A program made the translations under genes and the position numbers. From the NCBI RefSeq assembly GCF_017353185.1, contig NZ_JAFMYV010000006.1:186001-250000 (forward strand): a stretch of DNA of 64,000 nucleotides. The letters are read 5' to 3'. Below are positions 52,184 through 59,963 of this stretch, piece by piece (position 1 is the stretch's first letter; every line of letters begins with the position of its first letter). The notes beneath the pieces are model-generated. The model made no database searches, was not told the origin of the DNA, and saw nothing but the letters and a program-made list of their open reading frames with translations. The DNA is from Fibrella rubiginis (GTDB lineage: Bacteria > Bacteroidota > Bacteroidia > Cytophagales > Spirosomataceae).

Positions 52184-54295
52184 TTACCCCCGCATAAAGC
52201 GAATCAGAGCAATCTCAACCAACACAAAGCCCAAGGCAGCGATAAGAAAATAGGGCCAGAGGTTGGTGCCAAGATTATCCTTCTCTAGTTCACGCACGAA
52301 ATCACCATCCTTTAAATCGTCGAAGACGGCTACGTTAGGCTGGTTGGCAAAGGCTTGACGGAGTTCGGCGGGGGTATAAAAAGCCATTTGTGATTCGGCG
52401 CGACCACTATTGATAGCCAACAGCCGTTCGGTTTGGGCGTTGCCGTTGGCCGTGGTCCGTTGCAATTCATAATAGCCAGCGTCGAGCGACTGACCGGCAT
52501 TAAGTTGATTGTTTTTAGGCAACTCTAGAATAAGCTGGCTACCCACTACCCGTTGTACAGGTATAATCTCCAGCTTATTATGCTTCAGCCGATAAACCGC
52601 CTTATCCGACGCCTGCCCGGCATCGATCCGGATTGGAAACGTCAACACGCTTTCGTCAAACGTGTAGGCTGTACGTTGGGGGCGCACACTGAGGGCCGCC
52701 ATTTTGTACATCACCGGCACAAAGAGGGCATGCTGCGCCAGATTGCCGTAGCTCTCCAGCAACGGGCTGCCCAGTATGTACAGTTGTCCGGTACCAGTAC
52801 CAACCCTGGCTCCACCCCGCACCGGCAACTGGGTTAAAAAGGGCTGACCACTACGCAGGCTCAACAGCCGTTCGCCGCCAGTCCACTGCCAAACGGGGGC
52901 TGCAGAGGGCATATTGAGTGCCTCCTGCTGGAAATTTTGCTGGAACACATCGACAAAAAACGGGTTGCGACGGTCAGGGTCAGCTACGGGTAAGGGCGTA
53001 GCATTGGACTGCACCTGCACCGACCCGGTACCCAGGCTACTGAGAAACGGACTATAACTGGCAGCGTCGGGTTGCGATGGAGGAATCACAAGCAAACTTC
53101 CCCCCTGCCGGGTGTATTGTTCCAGTTCAGTGCGGAGTGTACCGCCTACAACACTCACCCCTTCCAGCACTACCAGATCAATGCCTTTCAGCTGACCCAC
53201 GTCGAAATTCTGAGCCGAAAATTGGCGAAAATTGAACAGGCTGTCATTGTCGAAAACGGCCTTTACGTAATCGGTGGGGCTTTTCTGACCGAATAGATGT
53301 ACGATTCGAATGGGTGGCGAAGCCTCGATGACAAAGTAATATTCATTGTCGAAGGTGATCGGGAAATCGTCAAATACCACCCTTCCCCGATGGAAACCGC
53401 TCTTAGTCACGTTGATCGTCATCAGCACATCGCCGGTACCATTTGCCGGAATGCTCACCGAGGCCGTAGAGGCCTGAATATCATCAAGGTAAAGTTTGAC
53501 GGGCAGGTTGCGGACGCCTTCGCGGCCACTGTTGCGCAGCCGAACATGCAGGCTGTTGTTCTGCATTTCGCGCACAAACGGTGTGCTAAGCCAAACTGAA
53601 TCGACGGCCACATTACGCAACGCCGAGGCATTGAGCGGAGCCAGAAAAAGTTGATCCGTAGTATCGATTTTTAAACGAGACAAATCGCCGACGGTACTTT
53701 TCTGAAAATCGGAAAACCAGAATAGCTGGTGTTTACCCGCACGTCCGTCGCCGGCCAGCAGGTTGCGTTGCCGCCGGTATACGCTCTCCAACGACCGGGG
53801 CGTTTGGGCAAGCCGGATAGACCGAACCCGGTCGCGAATAGCCTCGGCAGTACCGGATTGCTGTTCGTCGGCCGAAAAATCGTTGGTCAGCAGGTGCAGA
53901 TCAGTGGCGTTGCGAAAGAGTGTAAGCAGTTCATCGAGCTTACCTGTGGCCATGTCGATGTAGCGCCGGTTGGCCGCCGACTCATTCTGCATGCTATACG
54001 AATTGTCGACGTAGAAACTAACTATTCCCTGCGGCGACAGGCCCAGGCGACTTTTGGAAGGCAAAAACGGTTGCGCAAAGGCCAATACCAGACACGCCAG
54101 AAACAGGCACCGCGCTGCCAGAATAAGCCAATGCCGCAGCCGCCGAAACGACCGGGTGGTGGTTTGTACCGTCTGCAACAGGGCAACGTTGGTGAAGAAG
54201 ACCCGACGCGTGCGCCGAAAGTTGAATAAGTGAATGGCTACCGGCACCGAGAGGGCGAGCAATCCCCACAAAAAAGACGGATACAGAAAACTCAT
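52184..54295 (-). CDS. BatA-type membrane protein with VWA-like domain
   Basis: A 703-residue protein with the N-terminal double-transmembrane BatA domain (FLYPSFLWGLLALSVPVAIH, then a second helix LILAARCLFLACLVLAFAQP), followed by a VWA-like domain with a partial metal site in VSFYVDNSYSMQNE near residue 92. Beta-sandwich regions follow (VKLYLDDIQASTASVSIPAN), and a glutamine-amidotransferase-like segment (GIDLVVLEGVSVVGG), and a C-terminal membrane helix (WPYFLIAALGFVLVEIALI). Proteins of this build belong to the Bacteroides aerotolerance family in annotation, but their role is not known. No moxR or other bat gene is adjacent. Confidence 0.88.
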   Translation of the reverse strand: MSFLYPSFLWGLLALSVPVAIHLFNFRRTRRVFFTNVALLQTVQTTTRSFRRLRHWLILAARCLFLACLVLAFAQPFLPSKSRLGLSPQGIVSFYVDNSYSMQNESAANRRYIDMATGKLDELLTLFRNATDLHLLTNDFSADEQQSGTAEAIRDRVRSIRLAQTPRSLESVYRRQRNLLAGDGRAGKHQLFWFSDFQKSTVGDLSRLKIDTTDQLFLAPLNASALRNVAVDSVWLSTPFVREMQNNSLHVRLRNSGREGVRNLPVKLYLDDIQASTASVSIPANGTGDVLMTINVTKSGFHRGRVVFDDFPITFDNEYYFVIEASPPIRIVHLFGQKSPTDYVKAVFDNDSLFNFRQFSAQNFDVGQLKGIDLVVLEGVSVVGGTLRTELEQYTRQGGSLLVIPPSQPDAASYSPFLSSLGTGSVQVQSNATPLPVADPDRRNPFFVDVFQQNFQQEALNMPSAAPVWQWTGGERLLSLRSGQPFLTQLPVRGGARVGTGTGQLYILGSPLLESYGNLAQHALFVPVMYKMAALSVRPQRTAYTFDESVLTFPIRIDAGQASDKAVYRLKHNKLEIIPVQRVVGSQLILELPKNNQLNAGQSLDAGYYELQRTTANGNAQTERLLAINSGRAESQMAFYTPAELRQAFANQPNVAVFDDLKDGDFVRELEKDNLGTNLWPYFLIAALGFVLVEIALIRFMRG

Positions 54296-54331
54296 GAACG
54301 AGTAACGCTTGGTAGCCCGAATTTAGGCGAA

Positions 54332-54763
54332 TTACGACGAATGGTCACTGATGATAACCCAGCGGCCCGCCATTTTGCGCCATAGCAAGGTAAAATGCCC
54401 TCCCACATCGCCAATCTGCGGACGGGTGAGGTGCCACTTACCAATTACGTATGCCACATTAGGCCCCGGGAATTCTGTTTTCAGGATTGTGAATGCCAAC
54501 GTACCCATCGACGCCCGGTCGGGGTACCGTTTTCTGTAATTAGCCAGGGTGGGCTGGTAACCATACGTGATGCCGCCTTTACCTACAAACGTGAGTGAAT
54601 CGGAAGGCCAGTAGCCAACCATAAACTGCTCCACACGCCCGGCGTTCCAGTCGGCGTTCTGGCGTTTCAGAATGCCCAGAATAGCTTTACGATCAGCGGC
54701 GGTTTGTGCGTTGGCTGTGCCAGCCAGCGTGAGGAAGGTGAGTAGCAACAGGATATGTCTCAT
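54332..54763 (-). CDS. secreted DUF4440/NTF2-like protein
   Basis: A 143-residue protein with signal peptide 1-19 (ending TANAQT) and a SnoaL/NTF2-like cone fold of the DUF4440 kind: ILGILKRQNADWNAGRVEQF, then DSLTFVGKGGITYGYQPTLA and the last strand FTLLWRKMAGRWVIISDHSS. Such domains bind small molecules or act as isomerase-type enzymes. The ligand is unknown. It diverges from the tiny gene at 54784 with a 20-bp gap. Confidence 0.87.
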   Translation of the reverse strand: MRHILLLLTFLTLAGTANAQTAADRKAILGILKRQNADWNAGRVEQFMVGYWPSDSLTFVGKGGITYGYQPTLANYRKRYPDRASMGTLAFTILKTEFPGPNVAYVIGKWHLTRPQIGDVGGHFTLLWRKMAGRWVIISDHSS

Positions 54764-54783
54764 TTTTGGGCGAACTTCGTGTT

Positions 54784-54897
54784 ATGAAACGGTTACGTGA
54801 TTTTTACCGGGAATATAAGCCTTACGTCTTCTCTGACGGCTGGTATTATGTTTTCATTGTCGTGTTCATTGCCCTTCTGTTCCTCTTTTTCGCCTAA
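54784..54897 (+). CDS. 37-residue single-span membrane protein
   Basis: A short frame begins MKRLRDFYREYKPYVFSDGW and has one strong membrane segment, roughly residues 21-37 (YYVFIVVFIALLFLFFA), with a basic N-terminal amphipathic piece. Its stop is 4 bp before the ATG of the lipid kinase gene (54902), so the two would be translated together. The charge pattern (positive inside, then a clean hydrophobic helix) is unlikely by chance. A possible partner or anchor for the kinase; I know of no characterised homologue. Confidence 0.6.
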   Translation: MKRLRDFYREYKPYVFSDGWYYVFIVVFIALLFLFFA

Positions 54898-54901
54898 GTT
54901 G

Positions 54902-55780
54902 ATGCCCAAAACCGACCTTCTGGTAATCATCAATCCGCTGTCGGGGACGATGCCGCTAGCGCAAAAAGAGAGCCTCCGCCTGTTTATCGCTACTGAAGCC
55001 CAGCGGCAGGGATTCCAGCCCGAACTTATCATGACCACCCATGCGGGCCATGCTACCGAATTGGCCGCGCAAGCTGCCCAAACGGGTATTCGGCGGGTGC
55101 TGGTTGTAGGCGGCGACGGCACAATCAACGAAGCGGCGCGGGCGTTGCGCAAAACAGCAACGGCGCTGGGCATTATACCGATGGGGTCGGGCAATGGGCT
55201 GGCGCGGCACATGGGGTTGCCCATGAACCCGCAAAAAGCTACCCAACGCGCACTTTCGGGCAAACCTGTACTCATTGATAGCGGCGAGATCAACGACCTA
55301 CCTTTCTTTTGCACGGCTGGCCTAGGGTTCGAAGCCTACGTGGCTCACGAATTTGCCAACCAACCTACCCGGGGTTTGCAGACCTACGTGAAAACGGCTT
55401 ACCGGGCCTTCTGGAGCTACAAACCGGCCAGTTATCTAGTTGATGGACAAGAGACCGGGCCGCTGTTTTCACTAACGATTGCCAATGCAGCACAGTTTGG
55501 TAACAACGCCTGGATTGCTCCACTCGCCAACATCGCCGATGGACAGCTGGACCTCTGCCAGATCAGGCCTTTCCCGGCCCGGATGGCGGGATTAATTGGC
55601 TGGCGACTTTTCAACAAATCATTAAACACGTCGGCCTATTGGCAAAGTCAGCGGTTGCAGCAGACCACCATCGAAAGCGATGCCCCTCTCCTGGCCCACG
55701 CCGACGGTGAACCTATACTATTAGCCGGCAACACCTGCACGGTGCGGGTGCTGCCGGGGAGTTTATCGGTGTTACTCTAA
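54902..55780 (+). CDS. YegS-like diacylglycerol/lipid kinase
   Basis: A 292-residue DAGK-catalytic-domain protein that phosphorylates a lipid such as diacylglycerol. It has LLVIINPLSG at the N terminus, the nucleotide loop GGDGTINEAARAL near residue 75 and GSGNGLARHMG near 99. The frame remains open upstream to 54797, but those residues overlap the small membrane gene and do not fit the family, so MPKTDLLV at 54902 is the start. It is 4 bp after the small gene and 14 bp before the SUI1 gene, so the three form an operon. Confidence 0.93.
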   Translation: MPKTDLLVIINPLSGTMPLAQKESLRLFIATEAQRQGFQPELIMTTHAGHATELAAQAAQTGIRRVLVVGGDGTINEAARALRKTATALGIIPMGSGNGLARHMGLPMNPQKATQRALSGKPVLIDSGEINDLPFFCTAGLGFEAYVAHEFANQPTRGLQTYVKTAYRAFWSYKPASYLVDGQETGPLFSLTIANAAQFGNNAWIAPLANIADGQLDLCQIRPFPARMAGLIGWRLFNKSLNTSAYWQSQRLQQTTIESDAPLLAHADGEPILLAGNTCTVRVLPGSLSVLL

Positions 55781-55794
55781 GCCTCCTTCATTCA

Positions 55795-56130
55795 ATGAGC
55801 AAGAAAAACTACACGGGGATTGTTTACTCAACGAATCCCGATCACGAATACCAAAGCAACAACGAACCGGAAGCCCACACGCTACCCCCTCAGCAGCAGC
55901 AACTTAAAGTATGGTTAGAGCGGCGGAGCGGCGGCAAAGTTGTGACTGCCATACGGGGGTTTGTAGGTACTGAAGCTGATTTAGCGGAGCTGGGTAAAGC
56001 CCTCAAGAATGCCTGCGGCACGGGTGGCACCGTTAAAGACGGCGAGGTACAAATTCAGGGAGATCACCGCGATAAAGTTCTGACGTTTCTGACCGGCAAG
56101 AAGTACGGAGCCAAAAAAGCGGGGGGATAA
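55795..56130 (+). CDS. SUI1/YciH-family translation initiation factor
   Basis: A 111-residue homologue of eIF1 (YciH in E. coli), which monitors start-codon choice. The SUI1 domain (about 38-110) has LKVWLERRSGGKVVTAIRGF and LGKALKNACGTGGTVKDGEV and IQIQGDH-like VQIQGDHRDKVLTFL. The N-terminal 35 residues are polar. The stop codon (56128-56130) lies inside the arm of a 52-bp hairpin. Confidence 0.95.
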   Translation: MSKKNYTGIVYSTNPDHEYQSNNEPEAHTLPPQQQQLKVWLERRSGGKVVTAIRGFVGTEADLAELGKALKNACGTGGTVKDGEVQIQGDHRDKVLTFLTGKKYGAKKAGG

Positions 56131-56257
56131 AAGGGGGTGAGGAGCGCTGGGTGATAAATGGTAAGTGATGAGTTTGGTTACGTCAGCCAATTACTTTAGC
56201 GTAAGCAAACTCATCACTTACCATTTATCACTCAGCACTCCTCATTCCCTTTTATCC
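56125..56257. repeat. 52-bp-arm hairpin overlapping two convergent gene ends
   Basis: Arms 56125-56176 and 56206-56257 pair with four mismatches. The left arm includes the SUI1 stop codon; the right arm encodes the last residues of the transglutaminase (VRIKGNEEC and stop). The arms contain repeated words such as GTGATAAATGGTAAGTGATG. The loop holds GGTTACGTCAGCC and GCGTAAGC, related to the loop of other hairpins in the window. Confidence 0.9.
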
Positions 56258-57077
56258 TCACGTCTGCTTCGAGCATTGAGTTGGCCTGACCGGTGAAGGT
56301 ACCGCTGACAGGGGCGGTGAGTTCGGCGCGGGCTGAAGAAGCTAAGAAAACATGCTTATTGACCACAACCGTGTTTTCGGTGGGGTCGAAGCCACGCCAA
56401 CCCGCACCAGGGAGGTAGACCTCAGCCCAGGCGTGGAGTTGATGCTCCTGCTGGGCGGAGCCAAAGAGGTAGCCACTCACAAAGCGAGCAGCAAGGCCCA
56501 GGCTCCGGCAGGCGGCCATGTAGAGCGTAGTGTAGTCGCGGCACGAACCACAACGGTCAAGCAGGGTTTGTTCGGGTAAGAGCGGAGCACCCTCTTCGCG
56601 GACCACATAGACAAACTGCCGGATGGTGTCGCTCAGGGCCAGCAGGAACGGTACCGTTTGCCACGACACGTCCGTGGCGATCTGCCGCGCCCAGGCTTCT
56701 ACGGCATTTGTTACGCCGTCGCGCACCAGATAGGGCGTGAGCAATGGACGCAGATCAGCCGCATAATTAAACGGAACGCGCTGTGTGTCAAACGGAAACA
56801 AGACAAAATCCAGCGAGTTAAATGGGTCCGAATCGACAGTTAGTTCGGCTGTAATGGTCAGGTGGTCAGTTGGCCCGGCGAAGTAGATGATCTGCTGCAC
56901 ATTACCTTCCACGTCCACATTCCGCACCACCTTAGAGGGCATCGGGTCAATCTGCAAATCGTACTGTTGCAAGCGCTGATAGGGGTATGTACGTGGGTAC
57001 AGGTACACCATGTGCGGATTAAGCACAACGGGCTGGTCGTACCGGTACCGCAACTGATGCCAAACGGAGAGGTGCAT
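56232..57077 (-). CDS. transglutaminase-like cysteine protease/acyltransferase
   Basis: A 281-residue protein with the bacterial transglutaminase N-terminal region (MHLSVWHQLRYRYDQPVVLN, SPHMVYLYPRTYPYQ) and the papain-like transglutaminase core. The catalytic Cys is in LLDRCGSCRDYTTLYMAACR near residue 172, His in HQLHAWAEVYLPGAGW near 215 and Asp in FDPTENTVVVNKH. The last nine residues are encoded by the arm of the long hairpin downstream. Proteins of this kind are usual partners of Anbu, whose gene follows at 57167 on the same strand. The substrates are unknown. Confidence 0.92.
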   Translation of the reverse strand: MHLSVWHQLRYRYDQPVVLNPHMVYLYPRTYPYQRLQQYDLQIDPMPSKVVRNVDVEGNVQQIIYFAGPTDHLTITAELTVDSDPFNSLDFVLFPFDTQRVPFNYAADLRPLLTPYLVRDGVTNAVEAWARQIATDVSWQTVPFLLALSDTIRQFVYVVREEGAPLLPEQTLLDRCGSCRDYTTLYMAACRSLGLAARFVSGYLFGSAQQEHQLHAWAEVYLPGAGWRGFDPTENTVVVNKHVFLASSARAELTAPVSGTFTGQANSMLEADVRIKGNEEC

Positions 57078-57166
57078 GAGGGTATGTTTAACGTCTAAAA
57101 TTTAATGTTATGCTGCCTGCGGAATAGCCATTTTACGACTTAGGTTGAGCATTTTAACGTTAGACT

Positions 57167-57907
57167 TTAAACGTTGGACTTTAAACTCATTTTATCAAAA
57201 ATGGGATCCATCCAATAGGTGGGCAGGCGGCGAACGGAATTGTTGAGCAGGGCACTCCACTGATGCGATATTTCATCCATGTCCTCTTTCTCCAACCGGT
57301 GTTCGGTCATGTGAAACGAGTCTTTGTTATAGATCACCACGTCGAGAGGGTAGTCTACGTCATTGGCACTGACGCGGGTAGCATCGAAAGCCAGGAAACC
57401 AATTTTCAGGGCTTCCTGCAAAGTGGATTCATACGTTAGGTTTCTGAATAACAACGGTTTACCATAATTCGCATTACCGATTATTTTAAACAACGATCCT
57501 GAATCGACTTCTACCCAGTTGCCTTCCGGATAGAGCAGAAAGAGCTTATGTTCGTCGTCGTCCTGTAATTGCCCACCCACAATAGCGTGCAGATTGAAAC
57601 TCATCCCTGCCGCCAGAATAGACGCTTTATCTTCAGCAGCCACGCGCTTCACCTGCTCGCCAAACGCATTTACGGCTTTGTACAGCTTGTTGAAACTCTG
57701 GTCCTGTTCGGCCAGCACTTCGCGGAAATACGTGATGGCTTTATCCCGGACCGAGCGAAGGCCCGACGTCATAATGAACAGCGAATGGTTCTTGACTTCA
57801 TGGACGGTGATTTTCCGGTTTGTTGATACTTCAGTGCCTGAGGTCAGGCGGGTATCGGCAATGGCAACTAGTCCGGACTTCACTTTGATACCTAAGCAAT
57901 AGGTCAT
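57167..57907 (-). CDS. Anbu proteasome-like peptidase
   Basis: A 246-residue N-terminal-nucleophile hydrolase of the Anbu family, related to 20S proteasome beta subunits. It begins MTYCLGIKVKSGLVAIADTR; removal of Met would expose Thr2 as nucleophile, and the Lys and Asp of the active site lie in the following strands. Further family parts are LFIMTSGLRSVRDKA and YPLDVVIYNKDS. Anbu genes typically sit with a transglutaminase, an ATP-grasp and an alpha-E domain gene; only the transglutaminase is seen here. A TATCTTTG box (57947-57940) could be its promoter element. Confidence 0.93.
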   Translation of the reverse strand: MTYCLGIKVKSGLVAIADTRLTSGTEVSTNRKITVHEVKNHSLFIMTSGLRSVRDKAITYFREVLAEQDQSFNKLYKAVNAFGEQVKRVAAEDKASILAAGMSFNLHAIVGGQLQDDDEHKLFLLYPEGNWVEVDSGSLFKIIGNANYGKPLLFRNLTYESTLQEALKIGFLAFDATRVSANDVDYPLDVVIYNKDSFHMTEHRLEKEDMDEISHQWSALLNNSVRRLPTYWMDPIFDKMSLKSNV

Positions 57908-57939
57908 TGGCAGCGGAAATTAGTAAAACGTACAGTGGA

Positions 57940-57947
57940 CAAAGATA
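57940..57947 (-). promoter_or_regulatory. candidate -7 box for the Anbu gene
   Basis: TATCTTTG fits TAnnTTTG and would give a leader of about 27 nt before the ATG at 57907. The -33 TTG is not seen. Confidence 0.4.
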
Positions 57948-57962
57948 GGCAGCAGGGCGGGG

Positions 57963-58424
57963 TTAATCTTGTTCTGCCTCCGGCCCTCCCAGGCGAGAAC
58001 GCAGGGCGAAGAGATCGAACCGACGGTGGCCCAATTCCTTTTCCATATCGCTCAGTTCAATGCGCAACGCGTTGATAGAAATGGATATTTCCCAGACGGA
58101 AATCAGCAGTGCAGCGATTTGCAGCAACAGCGCAAAGCCAAACAAATACCTGGCAATGAGCTGGTTATTCTGGAAGATAGCAAACATGCAGATTGCACTA
58201 AGCAACAGGCTAAGCACGGCCAGCACCTGGATATTGCGAATAAGCCGGAGCCGCTGGTGCAGGTTCTTGATCTGATTTACGTACACATCTTCGGGGTTGG
58301 TTCTAAACTTGTCGTGCAGGTCACGAATGAGACTGGAAATAGCCAAAAACCGGTTGGTGAAGGCAATCATCAACAGCGAAACCGTTGAGAACAGTAAGGC
58401 CGGCGTACTGATGGTGAGTTCCAT
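57963..58424 (-). CDS. DUF2721 membrane protein
   Basis: A 153-residue protein of the DUF2721 family. It begins MELTISTPALLFSTVSLLMI with a first membrane helix, followed by the polar helix ISSLIRDLHDKF, two membrane helices (IQVLAVLSLLLSAICMFAIF and YLFGFALLLQIAALLISVWE) and an acidic C terminus. The function of the family is unknown. It lies 55 bp upstream of the Anbu gene on the same strand. Confidence 0.88.
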   Translation of the reverse strand: MELTISTPALLFSTVSLLMIAFTNRFLAISSLIRDLHDKFRTNPEDVYVNQIKNLHQRLRLIRNIQVLAVLSLLLSAICMFAIFQNNQLIARYLFGFALLLQIAALLISVWEISISINALRIELSDMEKELGHRRFDLFALRSRLGGPEAEQD

Positions 58425-58614
58425 ATTGCTTCAGTTTAGTGTGTTCGTGAAGGGGTTTTCTGTCTTCAGTTACTTCGCGCTGTAGATGGCAAACGCCCTC
58501 ATGAACAGACTACACCATAAACCCCCTGCCCTGTTGCGTAGTTCGGAAAGGGTATCGGTTGGGAAGGTCGTAACTTGCAACAAAATAGAACCTGCCTCCG
58601 CAACTTGCTTCCTC

Positions 58615-59862
58615 ATGGCCGAGAAACGTAACCCCGCACTCATTTTCATTTTCATCACCATCCTTGTCGATTGTATCGGCATTGGCCTGATTGTGCCGGT
58701 GGTGCCCAAACTTATTGAAGAACTCACGGGCGAAGGCCTCAGCGCGGCAGCACAATATGGCGGCTGGCTCACATTTGCCTATGCCGCCATGCAGTTTTTG
58801 TTTGCCCCTGTCATGGGTGGCCTCAGTGACCAATATGGCCGCCGCCCGGTGTTGCTGCTGTCTTTATTCGGTCTGGGTGTCGACTTCTTTGTCTCTGCCT
58901 TTACTCCCACCATCACCTGGTTGTTTGTGGTCCGGGTGTTTGCGGGTATGTGTGGGGCCAGTTTCACCACCGCCAGTGCCTATATCGCCGATATCAGTAC
59001 TCCCGAAAAACGGGCACAGAATTTCGGGCTGGTTGGCGCGGCCTTCGGACTAGGGTTTATCATTGGTCCCAGCATGGGTGGCCTGCTGAGCAGCTACGGC
59101 ACGCGGGCACCGTTTCTGGCGGCGGCAGCCTTATCACTCTGCAATTGCCTCTACGGCTACTTCGTCCTGCCCGAATCCCTGTCTCTCGACAATCGCCGCC
59201 CCTTCGACTGGCGGCGGGCCAATGCCATTGGTTCGTTTAAAGCGCTCCAGCGCTATAAATCGCTGGTTGGGTTGATTGCTGCGCTGGCATTTCTATACAT
59301 CGCCGGACAGGTTATGCAGTCCGTTTGGGGGTATTTTACCATGCTCCGCTACGGATGGGATACAAAGCTGGTAGGCATTTCGCTGGCCCTAGTAGGACTA
59401 GCCGTGGCCATTGTGCAGGGCGGACTTATCCGAATCATTATTCCAAAGATTGGACAGAAGCGAGCTGTATTTCTGGGCATGATCGTATATGTGTTTGCCT
59501 TTATTGGCTTCACTTTCGCCAGCAAAGGCTGGATGGCACTGGCTTTGATTGCGCCCTACGCTTTTGCGGGCATCACGGGTCCGGCTATTCAGGGCATTAT
59601 TTCGGGGCAGGTGCCTCCTAACGAGCAGGGCGAGTTACAGGGGGCACTAACCAGCCTGATGAGCCTGACCGCCATTTTCAGCCCAGTGCTGATGACCAAT
59701 CTGTTTGCCTATTTTACCAGGCCCGGCGCACCCATCTATTTTCCCGGTGCGCCCTACCTGGCAGGCGGCGTATTCACCATCATCGCCATTATCATCACCG
59801 CGTCGGCCCTGAAAACCTACGTGCAGCCGGCAGTAGTGCCCGTGGTGAAGGAGGAAGCGTAG
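58615..59862 (+). CDS. MFS transporter, TetA/DHA1-like
   Basis: A 415-residue transporter with 12 membrane helices. It has the DHA1-type motif GGLSDQYGRRPVLLLSLFGL between helices 2 and 3, and VDCIGIGLIVPVVPKLIEEL in the first helix, as in tetracycline/multidrug antiporters. A later motif, GFIIGPSMGGLLSSYG, is the antiporter motif C-like segment in helix 5. The frame is open upstream to 58486, but MAEKRNPALIFIF at 58615 gives the usual start. The stop codon is the first base pair of a 45-bp hairpin arm. Confidence 0.93.
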   Translation: MAEKRNPALIFIFITILVDCIGIGLIVPVVPKLIEELTGEGLSAAAQYGGWLTFAYAAMQFLFAPVMGGLSDQYGRRPVLLLSLFGLGVDFFVSAFTPTITWLFVVRVFAGMCGASFTTASAYIADISTPEKRAQNFGLVGAAFGLGFIIGPSMGGLLSSYGTRAPFLAAAALSLCNCLYGYFVLPESLSLDNRRPFDWRRANAIGSFKALQRYKSLVGLIAALAFLYIAGQVMQSVWGYFTMLRYGWDTKLVGISLALVGLAVAIVQGGLIRIIIPKIGQKRAVFLGMIVYVFAFIGFTFASKGWMALALIAPYAFAGITGPAIQGIISGQVPPNEQGELQGALTSLMSLTAIFSPVLMTNLFAYFTRPGAPIYFPGAPYLAGGVFTIIAIIITASALKTYVQPAVVPVVKEEA

Positions 59863-59961
59863 GGATTTGGGATTGTGGATTTGGGATTTCGGATCGGGCT
59901 AACGCAAGCGTACTCATGCGTTAGCCCGATCCGAAATCCCAAATCCACAATCCCAAATCCC
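59862..59961. terminator. perfect 45-bp-arm hairpin carrying the GCATGAGTACGCT core
   Basis: Arms 59862-59906 and 59917-59961 are complementary over all 45 bp around a 10-nt loop. The outer part is built of GGGATTT/GGGATTG words. The inner part, read on the minus strand, is GCTAACGCATGAGTACGCTT, nearly the same as the loop at 4691-4711. It lies between two convergent genes, starting on the last base of the MFS stop codon and ending 2 bp before the SDR stop. Confidence 0.92.
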
Positions 59962-59963
59962 TT

